Assembly: GCF_028372415.1 (NCBI RefSeq)
Contig: NC_092879.1
Coordinates: 66,665,427-66,729,426 of the forward strand
Direction: 5' to 3'
DNA length: 64,000 nucleotides
Source: Notamacropus eugenii
Taxonomy: Eukaryota > Chordata > Mammalia > Diprotodontia > Macropodidae
This document shows, in pieces, positions 1 through 10,599 of this stretch (positions are counted from its first letter, which is position 1; each line of letters begins with the position of its first letter). A program made the translations under genes and the position numbers. The notes below the pieces were generated by a model. It had not been told where the DNA came from, did no database searches, and saw nothing but the letters and a program-made list of their open reading frames with translations.

Positions 1-125
1 CCCCTCTCTACTCCCAGCATTTAACTTCCTTAAGGACTGCTACATTTTTACCATTATACCCCAGCTCTTTGCAGTGTCTGGTACATAGTAGGCACTTAAT
101 GCATGCTTGCTGAAGTGAAAGGAAT
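1..125 (+). repeat. L2 LINE 3' end
   Basis: The segment carries the usual L2 ending: a pyrimidine-rich stretch, a 'ctttgcagtgtctggtacat' block, then 'agtaggcacttaatgcatg' before a TGCTGAA-type terminal repeat. The element runs off the window's left edge, so only its 3' tail is seen. Confidence 0.6.
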
Positions 126-344
126 AGAATGATGGGAGCCATAGTAATTTCCCATCTTGCCTTACTGGTCCTTGAAACTTTCCAAATTTTACAAAGGGCT
201 CAAACAACTTGAGGTGAGGGAGGGTGGGAGAATCCAGCAATTTATGTGCTCATTATTTCAACGTTACATGGGGAAAGTTTTTTTTGGTGGCTTTAATTTT
301 CCCATGGAATTATGAAAATTTGCAAATAGTATCTGTTATTCACT

Positions 345-545
345 TGTTTCGGTTGTGTTCAATGCTTGGTGACCCCTTTTGGAGTTTTCTTGGCAAAGAT
401 ACTAAAGTGGTTTGCCATTTCCTTCTCCAGTTCATTTTACAGATGAGGAAACTGAGGCAAACAGTTAAGTGATTTGCCCAGGGTCACACTGCTACTAATG
501 TCTGAGGCTGGATTTGAATTCAGGTCTTCCTGACCCCAGGTTCTC
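345..545 (-). repeat. tRNA-derived SINE with RTE/BovB-like tail
   Basis: On the - strand this reads as a CORE-SINE body (gaactgaggc-type core, 'gaagacctgaattcaaat' block) joined to a tail containing 'gaaatggcaaaccact' and 'ctttgccaagaaaac', the signature of RTE-tailed marsupial SINEs. A + strand relative lies at 48355-48605. Confidence 0.75.
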
Positions 546-564
546 CCCTCCCCCCCACCACAAG

Positions 565-800
565 AAGACCTACACTTAATAACTCACCTTTCAACAGTGT
601 TTTCCTCACAACAACCCTGGGGAGGCAGACAGGTAGGCAGGCAAGCATTGCTTATATCTTCGTCCCCATTTTACAGAAGAGGAAGCTGTGACTGTGGGAA
701 ATTCAGACACTTGTCCGGGGTCACCCAGTGCTAAGTGTCTGAGGCAGGATTTGAACTCAGATCTCCTGACTCTAGGTCCATCACTCTATCTGTTACTTTA
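565..800 (-). repeat. MIR/MAR1-type CORE-SINE
   Basis: The antisense of the CORE-SINE body is visible: a 'cctcacaacaaccctg' block, then 'ccccattttacagaagagga', then 'gatttgaactcag' and the tRNA-like head remnant near 790. Confidence 0.75.
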
Positions 801-929
801 AAGTCTTAGCTCTATAACTATGTAAACCTGGGCAAGCCATTTCTCCTTTTTCTTTCAGCTCTTCTTCTTCCCTAAAAAAACAGGTGGTAGGTGACAGGGA
901 AGGGGGCAGGGCTGACACAGAGGACCCAG

Positions 930-1095
930 AGCAGGAGTTCTTAAGCTGGAGTCTATGAAATGGTTGGGTTTGTTTTTAATATTTTGGTAACTTTTAGTAG
1001 AATTGATTTCTGTTGTAATCTTATGTATTTTATTTTATGCATTTAGCCACATGATCGTGAGGAGTCCATAGGTTTCACCAGACTGCTCAAAGGGT
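930..1095. mobile_element. Non-autonomous hAT-like DNA transposon
   Basis: The segment starts near 'gttcttaagctggagtc' and ends near 'aaggccaagaacccagg', which are diverged inverted ends. The interior (tgtaatcttatgtatttta, 'gaggagtccataggtttcac') recurs at 5225-5460, which supports one old DNA transposon family. The family name is uncertain. Confidence 0.5.
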
Positions 1096-1114
1096 CCAAG
1101 GCCAAGAACCCAGG

Positions 1115-1395
1115 AAATGATAATAATGCTAATGAGAGCAACAGCAGCACGCATTTATATGGTGATTACTATGTGCCAAGCACTGTGCTGTTATGTTATT
1201 TGATCTTCACAACACCTGTGGGAGGAAGGTGCTATTATGATCTCCATTTTACAGGTGGAGAAACTGGGGCAAACAGAGGTTAAGTGACTTAGCGAGGGTC
1301 ACACAGCCGGTTAGTATCTGAGACCAGATTTGAAGTCCGAGCTTTCTGACTCCAGCCCAGCCTTGTGTCCACCAGGTCACTTAGATCCCTGCCAG
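1115..1395 (-). repeat. MIR/MAR1-type CORE-SINE
   Basis: The complete antisense body is present: 'gcatttatatggtgattact', 'ccattttacaggtggagaaa', 'gtcacacagccggttagtat', and a tRNA-like head ending near 'gtgtccaccaggtcac'. Confidence 0.75.
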
Positions 1396-2039
1396 ACCAG
1401 CCCTCTAGGAATAGATCTGTAATTGACTGAGCAGACAAGATGAATTCCTTATCCTGGGGACCCAAGGCTTCAGTAAACAGTGCCCCAGCCCTAAGAAAAC
1501 TGTCCACCTTATTTTCTGGAGATGGGCATCTCTTTAAGGCCATACCTCCAAAAGATCTTCACTCTGGGATTTCCAGAGAACTTTCTCTTAGGGAATTACT
1601 TAGATCCTTAGATTAAGTGTGATAATCACCATTCATATTATTATTGGGTTCTGATATGGTCTATTCATATGTCTGTCTATATCACATTTCCCTTGGGGTG
1701 TACATTCTCCCTAATCCATTTCAAAATTAATCTCTTAAAACTCTGTCTGAAAAGCCTAATTACTATGCAAATCCCAAGATGCTTTTTTTTTTTTGGAGGT
1801 TTTGTATTACAAACCCTATATTTGTCATCCAACTCGGTTCTCATGGATTTGTTTCACATCTATGCATATTTTTGTTTGATATTAATTTATTCCCGCGGAT
1901 GATGAAAAGATCTCATTTTTCAAAATATAATAAATGAGTTGTGATTAAAACAATCAATGAAAACAAAGGAGAGAAAAGCTATTTGCAATCTGGCAAATAA
2001 TTTTCTCATTTTCTGAATTGAAAGCATACTGAAGTACAT
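1396..2039. other. Unassigned DNA
   Basis: AT-rich DNA with no reading frame, RNA gene or repeat family that I recognise. Confidence 0.4.
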
Positions 2040-2215
2040 AAAACCTTGGAATTTTGGAAGACCCGGATTTGAGTCTCCAACATGCCACTTCCTAGCTGTG
2101 TGGCCCCAGGCAAGTCACTCAACCCACCTGGTCCTTTGTTTCCTGAAATTGGACTAGATGACCTATTAGGTCTCTTCCAGAGCTAAATCCCTGATCCTAT
2201 GATCCTTTGACCTTG
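2040..2215 (+). repeat. MIR3/THER-like SINE remnant
   Basis: The segment contains 'cacttcctagctgtgtggcc', 'caggcaagtcactcaaccca' and ends with 'ggactagatgacct', 'ggtctcttccagagctaaat', the usual 3' end of this old SINE class. Confidence 0.6.
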
Positions 2216-2309
2216 GAGGTCCTTCTATGACTGTTTGGATTTAGCATAACAAACTAGGTATGCCAAAATGTATGGAAAATAATGAAATGAGTGTAGACGT
2301 AGCGTTTCA

Positions 2310-2575
2310 GTGCAGTAATAATAATAGCTGAGATTTGCATAGCATTTTTTAAGGTCTGCAAATTGATTTCTCACTTCCTCCTCACAACCCTGTGAGATCG
2401 GGGCTATTAATAACCCCACTTTATAGATTAGGAAACTGAGGCTCAGAAAGGGTAAGTAATTTTTGTCTAGGAGGACGAACTAGAAGGTGTCTGAGTAAGA
2501 TTTAACCTCAGGTTTCCCCAACTCTACGTGTAGAACCCTATCCACCATACCACAGTGTCTTGCTGAAGACGTTTA
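2310..2575 (-). repeat. MIR/MAR1-type CORE-SINE
   Basis: Antisense CORE-SINE: 'taataatagctgagatttgc', 'cctcacaaccctgtgagatc', 'aggaaactgaggctcagaaa', then a worn tRNA-like head near 2550. Confidence 0.7.
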
Positions 2576-2682
2576 CTTTTCTCTTTCTAGCGAAATTAGA
2601 CATTTCTAATTTCTAATTATGAAATGAGCTCTAACGGGCTACTCCTGGTGTGAGACCTGGAACACAAGGGACGATGCTGGCC

Positions 2683-2688
2683 TTTATT
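2683..2688 (-). promoter_or_regulatory. Possible polyadenylation signal for the 3269-3446 exon
   Basis: TTTATT on the + strand gives AATAAA on the - strand, about 580 nt beyond the stop codon of the putative terminal exon. Such hexamers are common by chance, so the call depends on that exon being real. Confidence 0.2.
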
Positions 2689-3268
2689 CTGGTTACAAAT
2701 GAAAGTATTGATGCCCGATTCTTCTCTATCAACGACAAGAAAATATTTAGAAGACTTGAATTTTCTCTCAGGGTCGAAGAGACCCTCTGGACAAAGAGAT
2801 GGCTGAGCATCCAACACAGAAAGGAAGCCCAGGCCCCAGAGTTTTCTGCAAGGTATCAAAAGTATTATAGCTCTTCTTTCCCCAAGCTCTAGCTGGCCAT
2901 TTTAGTTCAAGAATGAAAACACTTTTCTTTATCTAAAACTTCCTTAGAAAGGGAAAATCCCACTCTCCATACTTTCCATTTAAGCAGATTCCATTTCTCA
3001 GATTCTCCTTAATAAAAGGGAAAGGATAGGAAAACAATGGTTTAAAAGCTTTTTGTGCCTTCTGGAGTGATTGGTTTTCCCCTCTCTCTTTCTCTTCAAA
3101 GTCATATTGCTCCTACCCACCCTCACTTTCACTGTGTATTTGGTATAGGCTTTCTCTTCATGATGCCAAAACATCTGGATGAAAAGGGAAAACTGAGTCA
3201 AGCACATTTTTAGTTTGTTTGGCATGACTGCAAGCAACTGAATAGTCTGAATTTTCAAGTGCTGGAAC

Positions 3269-3446
3269 TCAACTCTTTGGCAATGGTATCACCTCTACCC
3301 CCAGGCCCCAGAGACTGGCCATGTGTGCATCAGCAGTAGAAAGAGCAGCCTTAACCAATTTGTCGGTGGGTTTGATGAACACAGAGTACCCATCTGGATA
3401 GTTGGGCCCAGGAAAATCATCCATCACAGCTTCTCCTCTTGTTCGT
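3269..3446 (-). CDS. Putative 3'-terminal coding exon of an unidentified gene, or an exon relic
   Basis: On the - strand a good splice acceptor (pyrimidine-rich 'ttatctgtatcttttag', ending at 3447) is followed by an open frame of about 59 codons ending in TGA at 3269-3271. The peptide includes the segments MDDFPGPNYPDGYSVFIKP and KLVKAALSTADAHMASLWG and ends in PLPKS. Its composition is that of a folded cytosolic protein rather than low-complexity sequence, and I do not recognise the family. An AATAAA for the same strand lies at 2683-2688, giving a possible 3' UTR of about 600 nt. The upstream sequence has a second open frame in another phase (DYLYLLDEQEEKL, about 3428-3520), so it may instead be a frameshifted pseudogene. 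No matching upstream exon was found in the window, so this may also be chance. Confidence 0.3.
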
Positions 3447-3499
3447 CTAAAAGATACAGATAATCTCCATTCTCCGTTTCATTTTCACTCTGCCTTCCC

Positions 3500-4369
3500 A
3501 GACACAGCCCGAGAAGAAAGCATTTTCAGATGTGCTAAATTGTGGTAGGTACCCCCTCCCTTTACAGGGGAAAGACTGAGATGAAAAGATGATGGCTTAT
3601 TTGGGAGCCATCAACCCAGTTCAAGGTAGGTATTCAGTGTGCCAAAAAAATGGGAAGTCACAAAGTGATCTGGGTATATTCAATGCTAGCTAGACACAAT
3701 AATAATGACTTATTTTCAAATCCTTCAGGCAGCCTGAGTAATTTTGATTATATGGGTAATGTTGCCCATGATAAGAAGTGAGCCTAGGGAAGAGACCTGG
3801 TGCATTCATTTTAATTTCATTTCATTTTCCTTCTACTTTTTTTCTTTATTTTTAATGAATAGATTTTGGTTTACTGCGTCATAAAAAAAAAATCCTGACA
3901 TATTCACATTTTGATAACCTCACTATGCATAATCTCTGAAAAAAGTCCCTAGACTTTTAAGCACTAGGAGCTTACTATATGTTTACTGATTGATTGAAAA
4001 GTTAAGCAATAAAAAGCATAAAAATATGATTTTAACTGATAGTATATATATGCAATCTTATACATCAGTTCTTCATTTATTAAAAGAGAAGATGAGTCGA
4101 AGTTTTCTGTTGGTGGCAATGTCCAAACCCTCCACCTCCATCCGGGTCCCACAGGCATGATGTGTATGACTTGTGCTCTGGTCATTCTGATCCCAAAGCT
4201 GCTGCTGTATCCACTATACCCTTTTGTTTTATCTTTATGTGTATAGTTGTCAGAATTGTATATATTTGCTGTTGCTGTTTTTAAACTAGACCTGTGAATT
4301 TTAACTAGACCTGTGATTTCCAATATGGGTAAATTCCCTCTACCAGTACAGATTGGTGCCTCTTCTTAT
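3500..4369. other. Unassigned DNA
   Basis: No recognised feature. A 119-codon open frame on the - strand (3964-4323) has unremarkable composition and no family resemblance, so I treat it as chance. Confidence 0.4.
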
Positions 4370-4515
4370 TTTGGTGCCTCTTATTTTCTGAGATAACTAC
4401 CCTGGGTAATGAGAGGCTGAACGATTTGTTTATGGACACATAAGCAATATGTTTCACAGTTGGGTTTGAACTCAGGTCTTCCTGACCCTCAGCTCTTTTC
4501 TCTATACCATGTTGA
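4370..4515 (-). repeat. MIR-type SINE fragment
   Basis: The antisense fragment has 'gagaggctgaacgatttg' and 'gggtttgaactcaggtcttc', the core and tRNA-like head of a CORE-SINE. It is a partial copy. Confidence 0.55.
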
Positions 4516-4529
4516 ATTTTAGTTGTTCA

Positions 4530-5115
4530 CACTGGGTCTTATCATTCTCCTTTCTTCACTCTTTGTCACTTTATTATAATCTTTCCATGTTTCTCTGAAT
4601 TCTTCACAGTCATCATTCTTTATAGTGTAATAACATTCCATTACATTTATGTACCACCAGTTTTTTAGCCATTGCCCAGTGGACTATTTCCAGTGTTTAA
4701 CTATTACAAACAGTGCTGCAATGAATATTTTTTATACAGATAAATCTTTTCTTGTTGTCAATAACCCGTGAATCCAGTAGTGGGATCACTGGGTCAAGGG
4801 CTATGAACAATTTTGCAACTTTTCTTGCTTAATTCTGAATCATTTTACAGAACTATTGAACTAATTCACAGTTCTACTAGAAGTGAATTAGAGTGCTTAT
4901 TTTCAGCCATCCTCACCGATACAGAATTTTTTAAAACTTTTACTATTTTTACCACTTTTATGGGTGTGGAACAGTACCTTGGGAGATATTTTAATTTGCA
5001 TTTCCCTGATTATGAATTATTTTGATAACTTTTGGGGTGGTTGTTGCTTATTTGCATTTATTCTGAGAATTATCTGTTCATATTCTTTGGTCACTTATCT
5101 ATTAGGGATGTTCTT
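4530..5115 (-). mobile_element. L1 LINE fragment, end of ORF2
   Basis: Read on the - strand this holds the worn C-terminal end of L1 ORF2, including the antisense of the block around 'ttccattacatttatgtacc' and the 'ttttaatttgcatttccct' (REMQIK-type) segment near 4990. Similar blocks recur at 27430-28240, 53330-54000, 55570-56210 and 58880-59305. Confidence 0.65.
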
Positions 5116-5224
5116 TATCATATGGATTTAGGTCAGTTCCCTAAAGATTTCAGATGGCAGACACTTAACAGAGATGATGGATGAAAAGATTTTGTCCAAG
5201 TCTTAATCTTCTCTTTTTTTAGGT

Positions 5225-5460
5225 CAGAGATTATTAACCTGGAGTCTTCAGCTCCCCAAGGTCTCCCCATGGGATAGATTTCAGAATATCCGTGACCTTG
5301 GATTGGAAAAAATAGTTTTATTTCAGTATAATTAGTTGCTTTCTAGTCATATATTTAATTTTATGCATTGTAAAACATTATTTTGAGAAGGAGCCCATAG
5401 GTTTTACCAAACTGCCAAAGGAGTTTATGATATAAAAATAGTTAAGAAACTCTACTGTAG
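5225..5460. mobile_element. Non-autonomous hAT-like DNA transposon, second copy
   Basis: It shares with 930-1095 the blocks 'ttattaacctggagtcttc', 'ttatgcattgtaaaacat', 'gagcccataggttttaccaa' and the end 'agttaagaaactct'. The inverted ends are diverged, which indicates an old insertion. Confidence 0.5.
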
Positions 5461-5539
5461 ATGCATGTATTTTGTGTAAAAGCTCTTGCTATTTGTTGGG
5501 GTTTTTTTGTTTCTTAATAACCGAAAAAGCCTAGTTTGT

Positions 5540-5815
5540 CTTTTATAATCTCGTCATCATGGCTGGTTACATATTCATCTCCTGTTCACAGTTGGAAGGC
5601 TCCAAGTCTTATCTAAAATCTCACCTTCTACAAGAAGACTGGGAACCAATGCCCCTTCCCTCTGAGATCATCTCCAGTTTATCCTATATATATCTTGCTT
5701 GTATTGAGCCCTTTGGTTGTGGTTTCCCCCATTGGATTATAAACTCATTGAGGGCAAAGACTGCTTTTGCCTTTCCTTGTCTCCCAGGAAATTCTTGTTG
5801 ATTTGACTTGACAGT
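5540..5815 (+). repeat. L2 LINE 3' end
   Basis: The order of blocks is that of L2: a 'tctcaccttctacaagaaga' block, 'ccccattggattataaactc', 'attgagggcaaagactgct', then the terminal 'cttgttgatttgact'. Confidence 0.65.
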
Positions 5816-5819
5816 AAGA

Positions 5820-6095
5820 GCTACAATTTTTGGTCTTTGCTTTTTGAGTTTGAGCTTGAAGGGACCTCAGAAATCAACTATTCCACCAGCTCCCCATATT
5901 TTGTAGAGGAGAAAACTGAGGTACAGAATGGTTAAATGACTTTTCCAAAGTCAGATAGCTTAGTAAGAAACTTTGGGGGGATTTCAATCCAAGTCTCCCT
6001 GTCTCCGGATCCAGTAGCCTGCCCATTACGCCAAGCTCCCTCTGATAAATATCACACGGCATTTGAACCCGGTTCCTCTGATGCCTGAGCCAGTT
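5820..6095 (-). repeat. MIR3-type SINE
   Basis: Antisense body with 'gaagggacctcagaaatcaa', 'gaggagaaaactgaggtaca' and 'ccaaagtcagatagctt'. Confidence 0.6.
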
Positions 6096-6423
6096 TTCTT
6101 AGGGCTGTTCTACAATGATGCTTCTTTTCTCTTTTGCTTTGTTTAGAAATATAAGTTTAAGTGCAGTTTTAGTCATAGCCTCTTAGTTATGGCATGTTTA
6201 CTCATTATCGTGCTCTTCAATTTTTTATTGTTTCTATGATTCACTTTTGGGGGCAATCATTTAGGATGCTAATTTTTAATCTTTACGTCTGCATATTTTA
6301 CTCAAATTTCCTTTAGTCATTATAATTTCACTTTATTTCAATCTCAGTTTATATGAAAAATATGCTTAATAGTTTTGCCTTTTGTATTTGAGTTCTTTGT
6401 GCTCTAGCATGAGATAAAATTTT

Positions 6424-6478
6424 GTGTGAGTGTGTATATATACAGCTATACACACATATGTATATACATGCATGCATG

Positions 6479-6512
<34 letters not shown>
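6424..6512. repeat. Alternating purine-pyrimidine microsatellite
   Basis: A (TA/TG), then (CATG), then (CA) run of about 90 bp. Alternating runs of this kind can adopt Z-DNA. Confidence 0.85.
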
Positions 6513-6517
<5 letters not shown>

Positions 6518-7229
6518 ACCATGGGAGCCTGGGAAATACATGCATTTCCCCATGCAGAAACCTCCATAGGTTTATCAAATAAATTTTGCTTAACATCTTA
6601 TTTGTCTGTAATTTGTTAGATTTGTCAAGCTCTGACACAGTAATGTTAATGTCACTTAGAATTATGTCTTATTCGTCAGGTCTTTTTATCATTTCAATTA
6701 AATTTTCCTTGAAGAGCCTGGTTCTCATTTATTAATTATTTTCTTATCAATGTATTAATTACCATTGTTTATTCATTGTGCCTTTATTTGCATATGGATA
6801 AGTTTCATCAGATATGGTATCATTATCAGAATTTAGATTCCCTTGCTTATCTCTCCTTGTAGTATCTTTGCTATTGCCTTAAACAAAATTTTAATTGCAG
6901 CTCCTGATTTTTTTGAATTCAGTTGAAGATACCAGGCTTTCATCTAGGTTCTACGTCTTACCTTCCAATATGTGGGACTACCTGTATTTTAGAAATGCTT
7001 CTTTTAACACTGAGATTCCAGTAACTCTCTGATTGAAAATACACTAGCACCAGCCACTGCTTTGTTCCTAAAGGAGCCTGGGTATAAGCTCCCTTCATCC
7101 CTCCCTCCTCCTCACCACCACCCCCACACAAGTCTGAGCCTCACAACTACTGGCTAGGGAAGCTTTCTTGTTCACTTTTTTATATGTTCAACAAATGGTT
7201 AGTTTTTTTACTTTCTATACTCCATTCTG
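6513..7229. other. Unassigned AT-rich DNA
   Basis: No recognised repeat or coding feature. The 6660-6960 part has the texture of worn LINE antisense sequence, but I cannot name a family. Confidence 0.35.
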
Positions 7230-7345
7230 CAACTGTCTCCTTGTACAGCCCTCCCTCACTCAAAACAAAGTCAAGAGCAAGTCATGTCATCATTTCTCTG
7301 ATGGCATGGTCTTCTTTGAAAATGAAGGACAAACACAATTTCCTT
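7230..7345 (+). repeat. Tail of an unnamed marsupial interspersed repeat
   Basis: The block 'aaaacaaagtcaagagcaag', 'tcatgtcatcatttctctga', 'tgaaggacaaacacaa' recurs at 23840-23935 and 63385-63475 and, inverted, at 59528-59600. Its ACAA-type end suggests an RTE-related element or SINE; the name is uncertain. Confidence 0.6.
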
Positions 7346-7420
7346 TATCATGTTCAGTTCAGCCCATGAGGGTTGAAGGCCGTAACAGAAAAATTTTGAC
7401 CCTCTATTAGATTTGATTAT

Positions 7421-7839
7421 ATCAGTCTTTAAAATAATCAGCAGGAGTTCTCTTATTGCCCATTTGTTCTCAGTCCAGACTTACTCCCTGCCTTCATACA
7501 CAGCCAACTATCCCACTCACACCAGCTGCTAAGAGTTCCTTATTTTTGTAGCTATCCAGTTGAAGTCTCATACATCCCCCTCTTTCCTGCCCATACCAAA
7601 AAAAGATCCCAAGCTTGCACTTTTTTTAATCCTTCAACTTTATAGTTGCTATAAGAGTGTAATTCAGGAATCACCTCTCTCCCCTCCAACACTGATTATC
7701 TATTTCATTAACCTTCTGTTGTGTGAGTCCAAGAATTAGTAGTGTTATGCCCTTAAAAACAAAAAATTTGAGATCTCCATAACACACAAAAAGGGGAAAA
7801 ACCTCCTATTCTAGACTGTTCAAGGTCAAATACTCACTT
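7421..7839. other. Unassigned DNA
   Basis: No recognised feature. Confidence 0.4.
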
Positions 7840-8015
7840 ACAGACTTAAAGGGCTAAAAGGGACCTTAGAGATTATCTTCTTCTAGTCCATTTTACAGAA
7901 GAGGAAACTGAGACCTGGAGGGGAAGTGACTTGCCCAAGGTCACTCAGATGGTAAATATAGAGCTGAGATTTAAACCCAGACTCTCTGACTCCAAATCTA
8001 CCCCTCTTGATGCTG
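7840..8015 (-). repeat. MIR3-type SINE
   Basis: Antisense copy: 'gggaccttagagattatctt', 'cattttacagaagaggaaac', 'cttgcccaaggtcactcaga', then 'actctctgactccaaat'. Confidence 0.7.
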
Positions 8016-8203
8016 TGGCACTGGAATGGAAGATTTTCTTTCTTGTGTTACAGAAGAAAAGTAAGCTACTTGTAGGCCATCCTGACTGAGGGAGCAAGAC
8101 AGGGTTCAAGCACACAGCTCTGAAGAGAAGGCCCTCCTGAGAAGGAACAAAATAGGCCAGAGAGGTGGGCAAAAGTGAGCCCCTGATAATTCCATTTTGA
8201 GAT

Positions 8204-8330
8204 ATTTGCAGAAAATAAGCTTTAAAAATATGGAATTAAATTATTTTGAATGCATGCTTTGAAGACCACAGTTCATTTGTTTTAGAAAATTAATTTGATT
8301 CCATATTTTTAAAGCTTATTTTCTGCAAAT
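8204..8330. repeat. 40-bp near-perfect inverted repeat (hairpin or MITE)
   Basis: The left arm 8204-8243 (begins atttgcagaaaataagc) and right arm 8291-8330 (ends gcttattttctgcaaat) are reverse complements with one visible mismatch, separated by 47 nt. The symmetry of AT-rich arms fits a short palindromic DNA transposon. As RNA it would fold into a 40-bp stem. Confidence 0.85.
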
Positions 8331-8609
8331 GTGCACATTTGTTCAGTTATTTGGTTTTCTTCTTTAAATCACTGATTCTCAGGTTTCAGGTGGACTTTTG
8401 GGGGCATTTCAGTCCTATGATGATTGTCACCCAAACCTTATTTGCCAAGTTACTTTGCTCATATATATTTTTTAAAAAAGCTTATTCCATATTTTCATGT
8501 CTCTTTTGGCTGGTATCTAAGCAAGAAGTCTGATAGGAGCTTAATGCTGCAAAGGAAAGGAGTCCCAAGGTGTGCCCCATACAGCCTTTAAAAACACAGC
8601 ATCCCCCCT

Positions 8610-8703
8610 TCCCCCTGTCTCTGTCTCTTTCCCTCTGCCCCCCTCTTTCTCTGTCTCTTTGTCTCTCTCTGTTTTTCTCTCTGTCTCTCTCTCTCTCTCT
8701 CAC
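8610..8703. repeat. CT/CTGT-rich simple repeat
   Basis: About 95 bp of nearly pure pyrimidine, mostly (TCTC) with interspersed (TCTG). Confidence 0.9.
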
Positions 8704-8724
8704 CATATTTGTATTCAAGTGATA

Positions 8725-8995
8725 GTTGCCTACAGCACTAGGCACAAAGTCAAGAAGACCTGAGTTCAAATTCAGCCTCAGGCACTTAGTACTAGCGTAA
8801 CCCCGGCAAGTTACTTAACCTCTAACCTCTATATGCCTCAGTTTTCTCACCTGTAAAATGGGGGTTAGGGGGAGGAGGTGTTGGTAATAACACCTATCTC
8901 ACTGGGTTGTTGTTAGGATCAAATGAGATACTATTTATACAGAGCTTATCACAGAACTTTGCATGCAGCAGGAACTTAATAAATGAGTCTTCCAT
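8725..8995 (+). repeat. MIR/MAR1-type CORE-SINE
   Basis: The sense copy runs from 'aagacctgagttcaaattca' through 'cctcagttttctcacctgta', 'gttgttaggatcaaatgaga', to 'aggaacttaataaatgag'. Confidence 0.8.
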
Positions 8996-9439
8996 TACAG
9001 GAAATGGACTTTGAAGTTATGGCAGTGATGTTTAGAAGCTTTCAATTAATATATGCAAATCAGTACGATCATCTAAAATAGGAAATGAAGGCCAACATCT
9101 AAAATCCTGACCAAGGTTCTGTGCAGGTATCTTGTCTGTCTTTAAATATAGGAAACATTATGCTCTGAGATCAGTGACTTGATAAGGCAAAAAACTAAAT
9201 TAAGGGAGAGCCCAGCAGAGTGAGGAGGGAACAAGTGGACTTCCCTAGCCAGTAGATGTAAGGCTCAGATTTGTGTGGGTGTGGTGGTCAGGGGGAGGGA
9301 GGATGGAGTGAGGGACAGAGGCAGGGAGAGAGAGAGAGGAGCAGGAGGGAGCTTTTGCCCAGGTTCCTTTCGGAAGAAAGCAGTGACTGGTGTAAGTGTA
9401 TTTTAAGTCTGAGAGTTACTGGAATCTGAGTTTGGAATG
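8996..9439. other. Unassigned DNA with a purine-rich stretch
   Basis: No gene is recognised. The part at about 9270-9350 is G/A-rich (gggggagggaggatgg, then gagaga) and could form a G-quadruplex or a triplex. Confidence 0.4.
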
Positions 9440-9505
9440 AATTTCAGGTCTTTCTGATTTCAAGTCCACTACTCTAACCATTGGACCACCCAGATACCTC
9501 TCCTT
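9440..9505 (-). repeat. tRNA-derived SINE head
   Basis: On the - strand it reads 'ggtatctgggtggtccaatg', 'gttagagtagtggactt', a tRNA-like 5' SINE head with an A-box-like TGGTCCAATGG. It is too short and altered to be a tRNA gene. Confidence 0.5.
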
Positions 9506-9644
9506 CTATAATAGTATTTCCTTGAAGAGGTTTTGTAAAGGGGAACTTAGTGCTCCTGGGAGGCGACCCCATTCCACTTTGGGAGAATAGAAAAGAAAGT
9601 TCATCTTTATGTCAGACCTAAATCCTCAGCTTTCCTCCCATCTG

Positions 9645-9860
9645 CAGTTCTTAAAGTCTGGTCCAGTGGTATCTTTTGGAGTCCCTGAGTCCCTTTTAAA
9701 GAGTGTGGGAGGGCAAGACAGTTTTCATAATAATACAAAGATGTTTTCATTTCTAATTTGGTAAATGGGAACATTTATGGCAGAAGGTCTGGGGAAGGGT
9801 CCTTAATTTTTTTTAATTGGTTCCTGAGACCAAAAAGTTTGGGAATCATTCATTTTTAAA
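9645..9860. mobile_element. Probable hAT-like element remnant
   Basis: Blocks such as 'gttcttaaagtctggtccag', 'ttttggagtccctgag' and 'aagggtccttaattt' resemble the ends of the elements at 930-1095 and 5225-5460, but the interior is diverged. Confidence 0.35.
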
Positions 9861-10014
9861 GTATCCCCTGCTGAGGGGGTGAAGAGAACAAGTTTCATGT
9901 CTTGCTTGCTTGATTTTTCTTCAATTCTTGAAAACAGCAATCATATCTTACTTTGAGTCTTGATTTCTCTTGGATAAACATGTTCCAATTCTTTCTTGTT
10001 CACCTATCACTCTA

Positions 10015-10250
10015 AAATCATAGCATGTCAGGTTTGGAAAGGATATCTGGAGTTTGAATCCTGCCTCAGTCATTTACTGGATTTGTGACCCTAGGTAAGT
10101 TCTTTAACATCAAAACCTTAATTCCTAAAATGGGTATGATACTAGCACCTACCTCTCAGGATTTTTGTGAGGATTAGATGAGACAATATACATAAAGGAT
10201 TTTGCAAACCTTAGAAGCAGTAAGGCAAGTTATTTTTATGAAAAGAATCC
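10015..10250 (+). repeat. MIR/MAR1-type CORE-SINE
   Basis: Sense copy: 'gagtttgaatcctgcctcag', 'gtgaccctaggtaagttct', 'gcacctacctctcaggattt', then 'gtgaggattagatgaga'. Confidence 0.75.
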
Positions 10251-10319
10251 CTTACTACAACATAGCTAATGTGGTCCTAGGGCTTTTTTTTTTTAACCCA
10301 AAAGGGAATCAAAGATGTA

Positions 10320-10500
10320 GAAGTGGAGGGTACCTTTAGGCGTCATTTTGTCTGACCCCCTCATTTTATCTAGGTTGAAAGTAAGACCCGGAGAGGTGGA
10401 GTCACTTTTCCAAGGTAACATAGCTAATGTGGTAGAGGTTGTATTTGAACCGAAGGTCCTGTTGACTCCAAATTAAAAGCTCTTTCCACTCTGTGATGTG
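10320..10500 (-). repeat. MIR3-type SINE
   Basis: Antisense copy: 'gtcattttgtctgacccc', 'gtcacttttccaaggtaaca', then 'gtatttgaaccgaaggtcct'. Confidence 0.6.
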
Positions 10501-10599
10501 GAACCTCTTTTTTGAGGCAGCCCATTCCATTAGGCTAACAATTCTCAAATATATTGGTCTCAGGACTTCCTCTTAAAAATTATTGAGGATTTCCATGCC

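Noticed and set aside
3964-4323. 119-codon open frame on the - strand
   Set aside because: No family resemblance, no flanking splice or polyadenylation signals, and composition typical of AT-rich non-coding DNA.
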